A stretch of 61,620 nucleotides of DNA, from the NCBI GenBank assembly GCA_937943605.1, contig CALEAW010000040.1, positions 1 to 61,620 on the forward strand. Reading direction: 5' to 3'. Position 1 is the first letter of the stretch; the number at the start of each line of letters is the position of its first letter. Below, in pieces: positions 24,340 to 33,393 of this stretch. The DNA comes from an uncultured Sutterella sp. GTDB taxonomy: Bacteria > Pseudomonadota > Gammaproteobacteria > Burkholderiales > Burkholderiaceae_F. The notes beneath the pieces are model-generated. The model ran no database searches, had not been told where the DNA came from, and saw only the letters and a list, made by a program, of their open reading frames with translations. Both the position numbers and the translations under genes were made by a program.

Positions 24340-25498
24340 ATTTCTGAGGCAGTATTTCATCTGCCCACATCTGCATAACAGGGCGCCTTTGCTCGAGCAA
24401 ATCTGAGCGTTGGTAGGCTCTCACTGTCTTTGTTTTCTGCGAATGACTTAGCGCTTTTTCGAGAAGCGTGTCATGAATCAAGTTCTCTTCTCCCCAGTCC
24501 CTGAAACTACTTCTGAAACCGTGCATCGTGTAATCCGTGCCTGAAACTTTTCGGAGCATCGTGCGAGGCGTATCAACTGACATAGCTCGCCCGGTGTAAG
24601 GTGACGGAAAAACAAAATCAGAAGATCTCTCTCTTTCCTTCAAAATTTCAATTGCTTGTTTCGACAAAGGCACGCGATGAGGCACGAGTGTCTTTGTTCT
24701 ATTCATGTCTAGCGACCACGTTGCACTTTCGAGGTCGACTTCATCCCACGTCATGCTCAAAAACTCTTGTGCCCTAGAAGCTGTCAATATGCCGAAGAGG
24801 ATTGCCGCATGAGACACGTGCTTAGTGTCGAGCTTGCTAACAAATTCTTTAAGTTCATCAAGAGGCATGGCAGCATGGTGAGATTCAACTTTGATCTTTG
24901 ATGCTGCTGGCAAGAAAGACTCAAGGTTCGCCTTCCATCTAGCGGGGTTGGTCGTGCAATAGCCCTTAGAGATTGCGTAATCAAAGATGTTGTCCAGACG
25001 GCCTCTAAGCCTGTCGGCAGTTTCTGTCTTTGTTTCCCAAATAGGCTTTAATATGAGCAGGATGTCTTCTCTTGTGACGTCTTTGATATCTAAACGACCA
25101 ATAACAGGAAAAGCATATGTTTCGATCGTTGATGTCCATTGAGCCGCATGTTTTGCGTTACGCCACTTTCTCACGCTCTGAAAAAGTTCAATAGCTTCAC
25201 TGGCGACATCACGAAAAAGGTGAGACGATGCTTCACGCTTCGGCGCTCTTCTTTCCTCTATTGGGTCTTTGCCATCTGCGACCATCGTGCGGGCACGATC
25301 AGCAAGCGTCTTAGCGGCAGTCAACGTGATTGAGTTTGCAGAGCCTAACGACATGTCACGACGCTTGCCGTCGATTTGGTACCTAAAGGTCCATGTGCGC
25401 GAAGTTTCAGAAGATACGAGAAGGCTTAATCCTCCCCCGACAGAGTAACGTCCTTTGGGTAAGGTGCGCACTGTTTTTGATGTGACGAGAGCTTTCAT
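24338..25498 (-). CDS. int: P4-type prophage integrase
   Basis: 386 residues, tyrosine recombinase. An N-terminal DUF4102-like domain (residues 1-85; KGRYSVGGGLSLLVSS), a core-binding domain (about 95-190) and a catalytic domain with Arg242 (TASRAQEF), His326-x-x-Arg329 (MHGFRSSFRDW), His352 and Tyr362 (AYQRSD). It is transcribed away from tRNA-Ser(GCU), about 195 bases from the tRNA 3' end, the usual place for a P4-like integrase. It likely inserts and excises this prophage. Confidence 0.92.
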   Translation of the reverse strand: MKALVTSKTVRTLPKGRYSVGGGLSLLVSSETSRTWTFRYQIDGKRRDMSLGSANSITLTAAKTLADRARTMVADGKDPIEERRAPKREASSHLFRDVASEAIELFQSVRKWRNAKHAAQWTSTIETYAFPVIGRLDIKDVTREDILLILKPIWETKTETADRLRGRLDNIFDYAISKGYCTTNPARWKANLESFLPAASKIKVESHHAAMPLDELKEFVSKLDTKHVSHAAILFGILTASRAQEFLSMTWDEVDLESATWSLDMNRTKTLVPHRVPLSKQAIEILKERERSSDFVFPSPYTGRAMSVDTPRTMLRKVSGTDYTMHGFRSSFRDWGEENLIHDTLLEKALSHSQKTKTVRAYQRSDLLEQRRPVMQMWADEILPQK

Positions 25499-25693
25499 GA
25501 GTGTGTACTAAAGTAGTTTTTAACCACTATACCTCATTCTTTACCACACTTCTTACCACACTCTACTTTCAAAAACGTGTCTACGATTTGTCATCAAATT
25601 TCAGCGATTTTCCTGGAATAGCCTCGAAACGCCTGAAAAATATTGAAATTGATAAGAAAAAAGCCAGAAGCTAACGCTCCTGGCTCGGTGTTT
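25499..25693 (-). promoter_or_regulatory. Integrase leader with arm-type repeats and probable attR
   Basis: The region between the integrase start and tRNA-Ser has two direct copies of TTACCACACT about 2 bases apart (about 25541-25562) and a partial third (TTAACCACT, about 25520), typical of integrase arm-binding sites. The attachment core is expected in the 3' end of tRNA-Ser. The other attachment half lies outside the window and could not be compared. Confidence 0.5.
25655..25685 (-). terminator. Terminator after tRNA-Ser
   Basis: Minus-strand stem AGCCAGGAGC/GCTTCTGGCT with a 4-base loop, followed by a T run. It ends 9 bases from the tRNA 3' end. Confidence 0.85.
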
Positions 25694-25785
25694 TGGCGGA
25701 GAAGGGGGGATTCGAACCCCCGAGGCCCTTATTCAGACCTGCACCCTTAGCAGGGGTGTGCATTCGACCTCTCTGCCACTTCTCC
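25694..25785 (-). tRNA. tRNA-Ser (anticodon GCU)
   Basis: 92 bases including CCA. Acceptor stem GGAGAAG/CTTCTCC, anticodon loop CTGCTAA with GCT, long variable arm typical of tRNA-Ser, T-arm GGGGGTTCGAATCCCCC. Likely chromosomal attachment site of the prophage. Confidence 0.96.
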
Positions 25786-25899
25786 GCAGGGATCCTTCCA
25801 ATGTTTTGCCGCGGTCGAGGCAGCGCACATTGGGATACTTGTCAATCAGACGCAGCATCGGATCAAATTTGCTTTGTCCTTCAAGTATCAGGGAAACGA

Positions 25900-25928
25900 A
25901 GCATAACACGAACTGAGAAAAAAAGCAA
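25900..25928 (-). promoter_or_regulatory. Promoter for tRNA-Ser
   Basis: Minus-strand TTGCTT and TATGCT separated by 17 bases, about 115 bases before the tRNA. Confidence 0.45.
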
Positions 25929-25967
25929 AAAAAACTTTAAAAAAGTTCGCGGACGTTTTAATTTCCT

Positions 25968-26005
25968 GAAAAAAGCGAAACCGCCGATGAATCATCGACG
26001 GTTTC
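25968..26005 (-). terminator. Terminator after tRNA-Arg
   Basis: Minus-strand stem GAAACCG/CGGTTTC, extended by an inner CGATGATTCATCG hairpin, then a T run. Confidence 0.85.
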
Positions 26006-26013
26006 TGAATAGG

Positions 26014-26090
26014 TGGTGCGGATGGCAGGATTCGAACCCACGACCCTCTGGTTCGTAGCCAGATACTCTATCCAACTGAGCTACATCCGC
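26014..26090 (-). tRNA. tRNA-Arg (anticodon ACG)
   Basis: 77 bases including CCA. Acceptor stem GCGGATG/CATCCGC, anticodon stem TCTGG/CCAGA around CTACGAA, T-arm GTGGGTTCGAATCCTGC. The first anticodon base is A and would be modified to inosine to read CGU, CGC and CGA. Confidence 0.96.
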
Positions 26091-26216
26091 ACTCGAGGAT
26101 TTGAATCATACATACTTTCCCTAAAAAAAGAAAGTTTCATAATGTTACTAAATGTAAATAACGAGATGCGGGTGAATGTACTTTTGAAGAGGGGCTTGCG
26201 CTCAAGGCTATTTGCG

Positions 26217-26246
26217 TTAGACAGTTTTCTTAGCAATCAGTAAAAT
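26217..26246 (+). promoter_or_regulatory. Possible promoter of the nucleoside ABC operon
   Basis: TTAGAC and TAAAAT with 18 bases between, about 90 bases before the ATPase ATG. No other gene lies between tRNA-Arg and the operon. Confidence 0.4.
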
Positions 26247-26339
26247 CTAGAGTTTATCGTCGCGTTGTTCATTGATGAAAGAACAACCGATAGCCCTCCA
26301 CACCTTGCAAAGGAAAGAGACCTTAGGTCCAGCCTCAGC

Positions 26340-27857
26340 ATGCATCCACGACTCAGCCTGAAAAATATCACCAAGCGATATCCCGGGATTGTTGCCAATG
26401 ACAGCATCAACATGGATATTGCGCCCGGTGAAGTCCTGGCCGTTTTAGGTGAAAACGGCGCCGGTAAGTCCACCCTCATGAAAATCATTTACGGGTCTGT
26501 ACGACCTGATGAGGGACATTTAGAGTTCGACGGTCAACCGCTCGTCATTGATAGTCCTGCCCAAGCACGTGCGTGCGGGATTGCTATGGTTCACCAACAC
26601 TTTGCCTTGTTCGATACGCTCACGGTAGCCGAAAACGTTGCCTTGGGTCTTAGCGGTGGTCGTAGTACGGCTGAGATCTCTGCTGAAGTCGAAGCGTTAG
26701 GCAAAAAGTATGGTCTCGAGGTGGATCCTGCCGCTGTTGTGTATGAACTCTCGATGGGTGAACGTCAGCGCGTTGAAATTATCCGAGCCTTGATGACGAA
26801 TCCTAAGCTTTTGATTTTGGACGAACCGACATCGGTTTTAGTGCCTCAAGCGGTGCGTAAGCTATTCGTGACCTTGCATCGCTTGGCTCAAGAAGGTGTG
26901 TCGATTCTCTTTATTTCTCATAAGTTGGACGAAATTCGCGAGTTGGCTGACCGTTGCGTTGTTTTGCGCGCAGGGCGCATTGTCTCGTCCGTCGACCCTA
27001 AAAAAGAAACAGAAGCCTCGCTTGCTCGTCTCATGATTGGGGCCGAGCCACCTGTGATTCGTGAGGCGAGCGGGACGCCCGGTGACACGGTCTTTGAATT
27101 AAAGCACGTGAATTACGAAGGCACGCTTCGTGTGTGCGGGATTGAAGACGTGTCTCTGTCTGTTCGCGCGGGCGAAATCGTCGGAATTGCTGGGATTTCT
27201 GGTAACGGCCAGGCGCGTTTGATGTCTGTGGCTGCAGGCGAAGCCAATGTGCCTGCCGATGCCGTCAAGCTTTTTGGCCAACCGGTGGGGGATTTAGGCA
27301 CCCGTGAACGTCGTCGCTTAGGGTTGCGTTACGTCCCTGAACAGCGTTTGGGTCATGCGGCAGTGCCTGATATTTCTCTCCAGACCAATACCTATTTGAC
27401 GGGCGACGGTCTTGTGAAGCATGGCTTCATTTTGGAAGACAAGGCACGCGCCTTTACCGAAACTATTATTGAACGCTTCCACGTAAAGACGCCGTCCTCA
27501 CAAAAGAATGCTGGTAGCCTCTCGGGCGGCAACTTGCAAAAGTTCATTATGGGTCGCGAAATTCTTCAGAACCCAGGCGTCCTAGTGGTAAATCAACCGA
27601 CCTGGGGTGTCGACGTAGGGGCCGCGGCCACGATTCGTAATGCTTTGATGCGATTGCGTGATGATGGCGCGGGTGTGTTGGTCGTCTCTGAAGAAGTCGA
27701 CGAACTTTTTGAAATTTGTGATCGTATTGCGGTGATGTATCGCGGACATTTGTCGCCCGCGATGCCAAAGTCTGAAATGAATATTGAAATCGTTGGTCGT
27801 TGGATGTCTGGCCTTTGGCCGAATGGCCCTGCAAGTCAAGAAGGAGAAAAGGCATGA
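26340..27857 (+). CDS. ABC transporter ATPase, nucleoside-type (BMP family system)
   Basis: 505 residues with two ATPase domains. The first has Walker A GENGAGKST, signature LSMGERQRVEI and Walker B LLILDEPTS. The second has a degenerate Walker A (GISGNGQARL), signature LSGGNLQKF and NQPTWGVD in place of a normal Walker B. This one-active-site layout is usual in sugar/nucleoside importers (YufO/NupO, RnsB). ATG 26340 is chosen because the family starts with a short MxxxLxLKNITKRYPG segment; a TTG at 26265 is possible. Operon with two permeases and a BMP lipoprotein. Confidence 0.9.
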   Translation: MHPRLSLKNITKRYPGIVANDSINMDIAPGEVLAVLGENGAGKSTLMKIIYGSVRPDEGHLEFDGQPLVIDSPAQARACGIAMVHQHFALFDTLTVAENVALGLSGGRSTAEISAEVEALGKKYGLEVDPAAVVYELSMGERQRVEIIRALMTNPKLLILDEPTSVLVPQAVRKLFVTLHRLAQEGVSILFISHKLDEIRELADRCVVLRAGRIVSSVDPKKETEASLARLMIGAEPPVIREASGTPGDTVFELKHVNYEGTLRVCGIEDVSLSVRAGEIVGIAGISGNGQARLMSVAAGEANVPADAVKLFGQPVGDLGTRERRRLGLRYVPEQRLGHAAVPDISLQTNTYLTGDGLVKHGFILEDKARAFTETIIERFHVKTPSSQKNAGSLSGGNLQKFIMGREILQNPGVLVVNQPTWGVDVGAAATIRNALMRLRDDGAGVLVVSEEVDELFEICDRIAVMYRGHLSPAMPKSEMNIEIVGRWMSGLWPNGPASQEGEKA

Positions 27858-28942
27858 GTAAGACGTTCCCGATTGCGATGACGCCACGCCAGGAAGCTGC
27901 GCGTTATCTTCGATGGTTCTCCCCGCTTTTAGCGCTTTGCTTGACTGTGCTCACGGGCGGCATCATTTTTGCGGCCTTGGGTCAAGATCCGTTTGTGGCT
28001 TTGAAGACCTTCTTTGTGGCGCCGCTCGATAGTTTGCGCGGGTGGGCTGAAGTCGGTGTCAAAATGACGCCGCTACTCCTCTGTGCTGTCGGTTTAGTGG
28101 TTTGCTTTAGAGCTAATGTGTGGAATATTGGTGCTGAAGGTCAATTGGTTGCTGGTGCCATTGCGGGTGGTGCGGTTGCCTTGACGTGCGACAGTGGCAT
28201 GGGACCATGGTTTGTGATTTTAGTCATGTTAGCTTCGGCCTTGGGTGGTGCGCTTTGGGGTGCTGTGACGGCGCTTTTAAGACACAAATTCCATGCCAAC
28301 GAAATTCTTGTTTCGTTGATGTTGGTCTATGTGGCCCAATTTTTCTTATCTTGGGCAGTGCAGGGGCCGATGCGCGACCCGATGGGCTTTGGCTTTCCGC
28401 AGACCGCAATGTTTGAAAGCGGCGCACTCTTACCCATCCTTTTAGAAGGGACACGCTTACACGCTGGTGCCCTGATGGCCTTGATTGCGGCTTTAGGCAT
28501 ATGGATCCTGATGGACAAAATGGAAATGGGGATGGAATTCAAGATTTCTGGGATGGCGCCCTTGGCTGCACGCTATGCGGGTTATCGTCCTGGTCACTTG
28601 ATTTGGCGCTCGATGCTCATTTGCGGTGCGCTCGCTGGTTTGGCGGGTGGTATTGAAGCTGCAGGACCATTGGGACAGTTAACACCTACGATTTCACCGG
28701 GTTATGGGTTTGCGGCCATTATCGTGGCCTTTGTGGGTCGTTTGACGCCGTTGGGTTGCATTCCTGCCGCGTTTATCATGGCGCTCTTTTATTTGGGCGG
28801 TGAATTGGCTCAAAGTCGTTTGGGCTTGCCGTCTTCAATTACGGGCGTCTATCAGGGGCTTTTGCTCTTTTTCATTCTCGCCTGCGACACCATGATTTTC
28901 TATCACTTCAAGTGGGTTGGCTTTAAGAAGGAGGCCGCCTGA
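27854..28942 (+). CDS. ABC transporter permease, nucleoside-type (first)
   Basis: 362 residues, about eight to ten membrane segments, BPD_transp_2 family. The stretch RANVWNIGAEGQLVAGAIA is the typical permease signature of BMP-dependent nucleoside systems (YufP-like). The ATG overlaps the ATPase stop and has GGAG upstream. It forms a heterodimer with the next gene product in the inner membrane. Confidence 0.9.
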   Translation: MSKTFPIAMTPRQEAARYLRWFSPLLALCLTVLTGGIIFAALGQDPFVALKTFFVAPLDSLRGWAEVGVKMTPLLLCAVGLVVCFRANVWNIGAEGQLVAGAIAGGAVALTCDSGMGPWFVILVMLASALGGALWGAVTALLRHKFHANEILVSLMLVYVAQFFLSWAVQGPMRDPMGFGFPQTAMFESGALLPILLEGTRLHAGALMALIAALGIWILMDKMEMGMEFKISGMAPLAARYAGYRPGHLIWRSMLICGALAGLAGGIEAAGPLGQLTPTISPGYGFAAIIVAFVGRLTPLGCIPAAFIMALFYLGGELAQSRLGLPSSITGVYQGLLLFFILACDTMIFYHFKWVGFKKEAA

Positions 28943-29862
28943 TGAGTCTCGTTGCTTCGATTATTTCGTCTACCCTCAATGCCGGGACGCCGCTCTTGAT
29001 TGCGGCTGTGGGCATCATGATCCATGAAAAGTCTGGGGTACTTAACCTCGGGATTGAAGGGATTATGTTGATGGGGGCTGTCACTGGTTTTGCTGTGACC
29101 CACGCTACGGGCAGTTTTGCGCTCGGCTTTTTAGCTGGCATGGGCGTAGGGCTTCTTTTGGGGCTTTTGTTTGCTTTCTTTACGATTGGGCTTCGTGCCA
29201 ATCAGTATGCCGCTGGTTTGGCATTGACGCTTTTTGGTACGGGTCTTTCGGCCTTTATGGGGCAACCCTTACAAGGGGCGGCATTGCCCTCACGTGCGCC
29301 TTTGGGGATCCCGGGGCTTCAAGATATTCCGTTTTTGGGTGAAGCTTTCTTCTCGCAGCATTGGTTGGTCTATGGCGCTTTGTTGATGCTCGTAGGAGTT
29401 TGGTACTTCCTCTTTAAGTCTCGTGCTGGTTTGATTTTGCGTGCCGTCGGTGAGTCGCCTGAGTCCGCTTTTGCGCTTGGCTACCCAGTACGCAAGATCC
29501 GTCTTTATGCCGTTGCCTTTGGGGCGACGATGGCGGGGTTGGCTGGTGCATATTTATCGCTTGTTTACACGCCGCTTTGGGTCGAAGGCATGGTCGCTGG
29601 TCGCGGTTGGATTGCTTTGGCACTTGTGACCTTTGCAACATGGCGACCTGCACGTGTGCTCGTTGGGGCTTATCTCTTTGGGGGCGTCACGATGCTGCAG
29701 TTTGCTGTTCAAGGGACAGGCATTGCAATACCGCCTCAGTTTATGGCGATGACCCCTTATTTAGCGACAATTTTGGTGCTCGTTTTGATCAGTCGTAACC
29801 CTGCTTGGATTCGCCTGAATGTGCCCGCGTCCTTAGGCAAACCCTTCGCGCCAAGAAGCTAA
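28942..29862 (+). CDS. ABC transporter permease, nucleoside-type (second)
   Basis: 306 residues, about eight membrane segments. HEKSGVLNLGIEGIMLMGAV near the N-terminus and GRGWIALALVTFATWRPARV near the C-terminus match YufQ-like permeases. The ATG overlaps the TGA of the first permease. Confidence 0.9.
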   Translation: MSLVASIISSTLNAGTPLLIAAVGIMIHEKSGVLNLGIEGIMLMGAVTGFAVTHATGSFALGFLAGMGVGLLLGLLFAFFTIGLRANQYAAGLALTLFGTGLSAFMGQPLQGAALPSRAPLGIPGLQDIPFLGEAFFSQHWLVYGALLMLVGVWYFLFKSRAGLILRAVGESPESAFALGYPVRKIRLYAVAFGATMAGLAGAYLSLVYTPLWVEGMVAGRGWIALALVTFATWRPARVLVGAYLFGGVTMLQFAVQGTGIAIPPQFMAMTPYLATILVLVLISRNPAWIRLNVPASLGKPFAPRS

Positions 29863-29883
29863 ATTTGGACAAACTTTTGTAGG

Positions 29884-29916
29884 GCTAAGACGGTAGGCAA
29901 GACGCGCCGTCTTGGC
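29884..29916 (+). promoter_or_regulatory. Intergenic hairpin between permease and binding protein
   Basis: Stem GCTAAGACGG/CCGTCTTGGC (10 pairs with one G-T) without a T run. It may protect or partly end transcripts, so that the binding protein is made at a different level from the membrane parts. Confidence 0.5.
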
Positions 29917-29970
29917 TAAACTAAAAAGATACTCTTTTCATTTATACGTTTTTACTGGAGACCGACTTTT

Positions 29971-31110
29971 ATGCAAAAACGTACTGCTTTCAAGCTCTGC
30001 ATCGCAGGTGCCGCCGCCGTGTTGCTTACTGCCTGTGGTAAGGAAGAACCTAAGACCGCGCCGGTTGCGCCGGAAGCCAAACCTGCTGCTCAGGCCGCTG
30101 CCGAACCGATGAAGGTTGCTTTTGTTTATGTGAGCCCAGCAAACGAAGAAGGTTGGTCTTCTCAGCATGACCTTGCTCGTCAGCACGTCGAAAAGACGTT
30201 TGGCGACAAGATCAAGGTCACGTGGATTGAAAATATTCCTGAAAACGCTGACGCTGAACGCGTGATTCGTGACCTCGCTCAGCAGGGCAATAAGATGATT
30301 TTTGCCACATCCTTCGGTTACATGAATTCCGTCCTCAAGGTCGCCAAGGAATTCCCGGATGTCTACTTTGAACATGCGACGGGCTATAAGACCGACAAGA
30401 ACGTGAAGAACTACACGGCTCGCTTCTATGAAGCTCGTTATCTCGCTGGTATGCTCGCTGCCGCGACGACGAAGACCAATGTCTTGGGTTATGTGGCCGC
30501 TATTCCAATTCCTGAAGTCTTCCAGGGTATTAATGCCTACACGATGGGTGCCCGTACGGTGAACCCGAACGTTGAAGTTCGTGTTGTTTGGACGTCTTCT
30601 TGGTATGACCCGGGTAAGGAAGCCGACGCCACGAAGTCCTTGATTGGTCAGAAGGCTGACGTGATCACGCATCACACCAACTCGACGGCTGTCGCCGCTA
30701 CCTGCGAAGAAGCCAAGATCCCGGTCATCTCTTACCACTCTGCTATGCATAAGGCTGCGCCCACCATGCTCCAGGCTGGTGTGGTTCACCGTTGGGAAGA
30801 GTACTACACCAGTGAAATCCAGGCCGTTTTGGATGGTAAGTGGAACAATACGCCGGTTTGGGGTGGTTCCAACGTTCATATGATTGAACTCGCCGACGTG
30901 ACGAAGAACGCGCCGAAGGAAGTGGCCGACAAGATCGTGAAGACCTATCAGAGCCTCGAAAAGGGTGAATTCCATCCGTTCACGGGTCCTGTGGTTTCTA
31001 ACGAAGGGAAGGAAATGATTCCGGCTGGCAAGACCGCTACCGACGCTGAACTTCAGAACATGATGTACTTCGTCGAAGGTGTGGCCAACAAGGTGCCGAC
31101 CCAGAAGTAA
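29971..31110 (+). CDS. BMP-family substrate-binding lipoprotein (nucleoside-type)
   Basis: 379 residues. Signal with lipobox LLTAC (Cys at about 21), an Ala/Pro/Glu-rich linker to about 46, then a BMP/PnrA-type domain (KVAFVYVSPANEEGWSSQHD, GKMIFATSFGYMNS-like strand, VWTSSWYDPGKEADATKSL). It delivers substrate to the permeases upstream. Codon use is more biased than in the permease genes, suggesting higher expression. Exact ligand (purine nucleoside or nucleobase) is not decided by the sequence. Confidence 0.9.
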   Translation: MQKRTAFKLCIAGAAAVLLTACGKEEPKTAPVAPEAKPAAQAAAEPMKVAFVYVSPANEEGWSSQHDLARQHVEKTFGDKIKVTWIENIPENADAERVIRDLAQQGNKMIFATSFGYMNSVLKVAKEFPDVYFEHATGYKTDKNVKNYTARFYEARYLAGMLAAATTKTNVLGYVAAIPIPEVFQGINAYTMGARTVNPNVEVRVVWTSSWYDPGKEADATKSLIGQKADVITHHTNSTAVAATCEEAKIPVISYHSAMHKAAPTMLQAGVVHRWEEYYTSEIQAVLDGKWNNTPVWGGSNVHMIELADVTKNAPKEVADKIVKTYQSLEKGEFHPFTGPVVSNEGKEMIPAGKTATDAELQNMMYFVEGVANKVPTQK

Positions 31111-31162
31111 TTTGCCGATCTTATCGGATGAAGAAGTGCGGCGATCGGTCGCACTTCGATGA

Positions 31163-31197
31163 GCCTCCTTTCTCATTTTGGATTGGAGGCTTTTCTT
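31163..31197 (+). terminator. Terminator after the nucleoside ABC operon
   Basis: Stem GCCTCC/GGAGGC then TTTTCTT. A second hairpin, GAAGTGCG/CGCACTTC, lies just before at 31133-31157. Confidence 0.65.
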
Positions 31198-31311
31198 CGT
31201 CTTTGTGTAGCCAATTGCAAGTACCAAGAACGATTCAGTACTGTTGAAGTAATATCGCTCTTATACGCTTTTAGAGCAGCGTGCGATAAAGTTGATGTCT
31301 TGGAGGATCGT

Positions 31312-33390
31312 GTGAACGACCATTTTTCCATCATTACCACCCTTGTGACCGGCTTTGGCTTAGCCTTAGTGTTTGGGTGGTTAGCCGAACGATTTCTAAA
31401 AACACCGGCATTGGTGGGCTATATCATTGCAGGTGTTGCAGTGAGCTTATTTCCGCTGTTGCCACCTGTTGACCACGGTGTGACGCAGCAGTTTGCCGAA
31501 ATCGGCGTCATGTTGCTGATGTTTGGCGTGGGGTTGCATTTTTCTGTGGCCGACCTTGTGAAAGTCAAAGGCGTGGCTGTCACAGGGGCACTTCTACAGA
31601 TGACCATCTCGGCTTCAGCAGGCACGGCAGTTGCTTTGCTCGCTTGGAGTTGGTCGTTACCCCTTGCGATCGTCTTTGGGATGACGTTGTCTTGTGCGTC
31701 GACGGTCGTGGTGATGAAAGCCCTTGAATTACGTCGTTTGACGAGCGCGCCAAGTGGACAGGTAGCCATTGGGTGGCTTGTGGTGCAGGACTTGGTGACG
31801 GTCTTCATCATGGTGTGTTTGCCGATTCTTGCCCAAGTCACGCAGGGTAGCGGTCCCATGGATCCTCGCGAAATCGTTGTATCGCTCTCCAAGACGATGC
31901 TCGGTTTGGTGATTTTTGTCGCGAGCATGTTGATCGTGGGGCGCCGTGTGTTTCCGTGGATTTTGCAACGCGTGGCCTTGGCGGGCTCTCGAGAACTCTT
32001 TACGCTGTGTGTCTTGGCTATTGCTATTGGGATTGCCTATGGTGCGGGTGCGATCTTTAACGTGAGTTTCGCGTTGGGTGCCTTCTTTGCAGGCATGGTG
32101 ATGCGTGAGTCGAGTTTTGCGCATCGAGCAGCCAAAAACTGTTTGCCGCTACAAGACGCTTTCGCGGTGTTGTTCTTTGTGTCAGTGGGGCTCATGCTTG
32201 ATCTCAAGGTCTTCGTCGAAGAGCCGCTCGCTGTGATCGGGGTCGTCTTGATCATCATGGTGATCACGAGTTCCGTGTCAGCCTTTTTGGTGATGGCTTT
32301 GGGCTGGCCCTTAGATACGGCGCTGGTGCTTGGTGCTTGCGTCTCTCAGTTGGGTGAATTCTCGTTTATTTTGTGTGGTCAAGGGATTGCTTTAGGGATC
32401 GCTTCTGAGCGTACGATGAGCTTAATCGTGGCGGCCTCCATTATGACGATTGCTTTAAATCCGTTGATGTTTGCCGTGGTGCCGCGCGTTCGTCACTTTT
32501 TAGTGGGGCATGGCAAATTCTTCCGTAAGGCCGCGATGCGTGATTCGCCACTAGCCTCTAAAGTGGCTGGGCCAGCGAATGTGAAGGGGCATGTGGTCAT
32601 TGCTGAAGTAGGTGAAGTCATTGCCACGGTTTTGCCGAAGTTAGAGGCGAGCAACATCAACTCCGTGTGCTTTGTGCCTAACGAAAAAGAAATCCCTGAC
32701 GGGATGAATGAATTGAAGCACTGCTCTCTCATTGTGGGTGATCCATCCGATCCGATTTTGATGGTGAAGGCGCACGTGATGTCCGCGTCTTTACTGGTCT
32801 TACCTTCGGCCGATACGGTGGTGAATCAACATATTTTAACGGCTGTGCGTGGGCTCAAAGAAGATTTGCCGGTCATCGTTCGTGTGGTGCATCCTGATGA
32901 TGTAGAGGTGTATAAAAACGACAAATACGTGACCGTCATTTGTGACGTAGCCATCGCTTCGACGACCTTGGCGAACTTGATTCATGAGACCTATGGTTTG
33001 CCACCGACGGCCTTGAAGAGTAATGATGATGACGACGATGATGCGTTGACGCCCGAAGAGCAAAAAGAACTCGAAGAGGCTAAGCGTGAGTCTGATCTTG
33101 CCGAAGTGATTCGCGCCAAACTTCATCAGGTGAAGATGCCTGAGGGGCCGAAGATCAAAATGCCGGAGATCAAAGTGCCGCCTGTTAAGGTGCCTAAGAT
33201 CAAGATGCCAAAGTGGCACTTACCGAAGTTCTCGTTACCCGAAGTATCGATTAGCATCAAAAAGAAGACTTCAGAGGCGCCTAAGTCTGAACCCAAGGAT
33301 GTGGCTACGGCAGCATCAAAGGCTGACGTGACGCCCGCAGTGCCCCCTGAAGGAAAGCCCGAGACGAAGGATAGCGTTCAAGGACAATAA
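31312..33390 (+). CDS. CPA2-type cation/proton antiporter with unusual tail (KefB/YbaL-like)
   Basis: 692 residues from a GTG with GGAGG upstream. About twelve membrane segments (1-400) carry typical CPA2 motifs (PALVGYIIAGV; ALGAFFAGMVMRES). Residues 425-560 resemble a TrkA-N/RCK domain, but the nucleotide motif GxGxxG is replaced by AEVGEVIA. Residues 606-640 hold repeated KMP/KVP units (KIKMPEIKVPPVKVPKIKMP) and a basic-acidic tail. Probably a K+/H+ or Na+/H+ exchanger of the inner membrane. rmuC follows 3 bases later. Confidence 0.85.
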   Translation: MNDHFSIITTLVTGFGLALVFGWLAERFLKTPALVGYIIAGVAVSLFPLLPPVDHGVTQQFAEIGVMLLMFGVGLHFSVADLVKVKGVAVTGALLQMTISASAGTAVALLAWSWSLPLAIVFGMTLSCASTVVVMKALELRRLTSAPSGQVAIGWLVVQDLVTVFIMVCLPILAQVTQGSGPMDPREIVVSLSKTMLGLVIFVASMLIVGRRVFPWILQRVALAGSRELFTLCVLAIAIGIAYGAGAIFNVSFALGAFFAGMVMRESSFAHRAAKNCLPLQDAFAVLFFVSVGLMLDLKVFVEEPLAVIGVVLIIMVITSSVSAFLVMALGWPLDTALVLGACVSQLGEFSFILCGQGIALGIASERTMSLIVAASIMTIALNPLMFAVVPRVRHFLVGHGKFFRKAAMRDSPLASKVAGPANVKGHVVIAEVGEVIATVLPKLEASNINSVCFVPNEKEIPDGMNELKHCSLIVGDPSDPILMVKAHVMSASLLVLPSADTVVNQHILTAVRGLKEDLPVIVRVVHPDDVEVYKNDKYVTVICDVAIASTTLANLIHETYGLPPTALKSNDDDDDDALTPEEQKELEEAKRESDLAEVIRAKLHQVKMPEGPKIKMPEIKVPPVKVPKIKMPKWHLPKFSLPEVSISIKKKTSEAPKSEPKDVATAASKADVTPAVPPEGKPETKDSVQGQ

Positions 33391-33393
33391 AGC

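Noticed and set aside
25797..25915. Coding-like minus-strand stretch between tRNA-Ser and tRNA-Arg
   Set aside because: It reads FDPMLRLIDKYPNVRCLDRG in one frame but runs into tRNA-Ser, has no start with a ribosome site, and overlaps the likely tRNA promoter region.
29938..31227. 429-codon minus-strand ORF over the BMP lipoprotein gene
   Set aside because: Shadow of the strongly codon-biased plus-strand gene; no ribosome site, His/Arg-rich composition typical of antisense frames.
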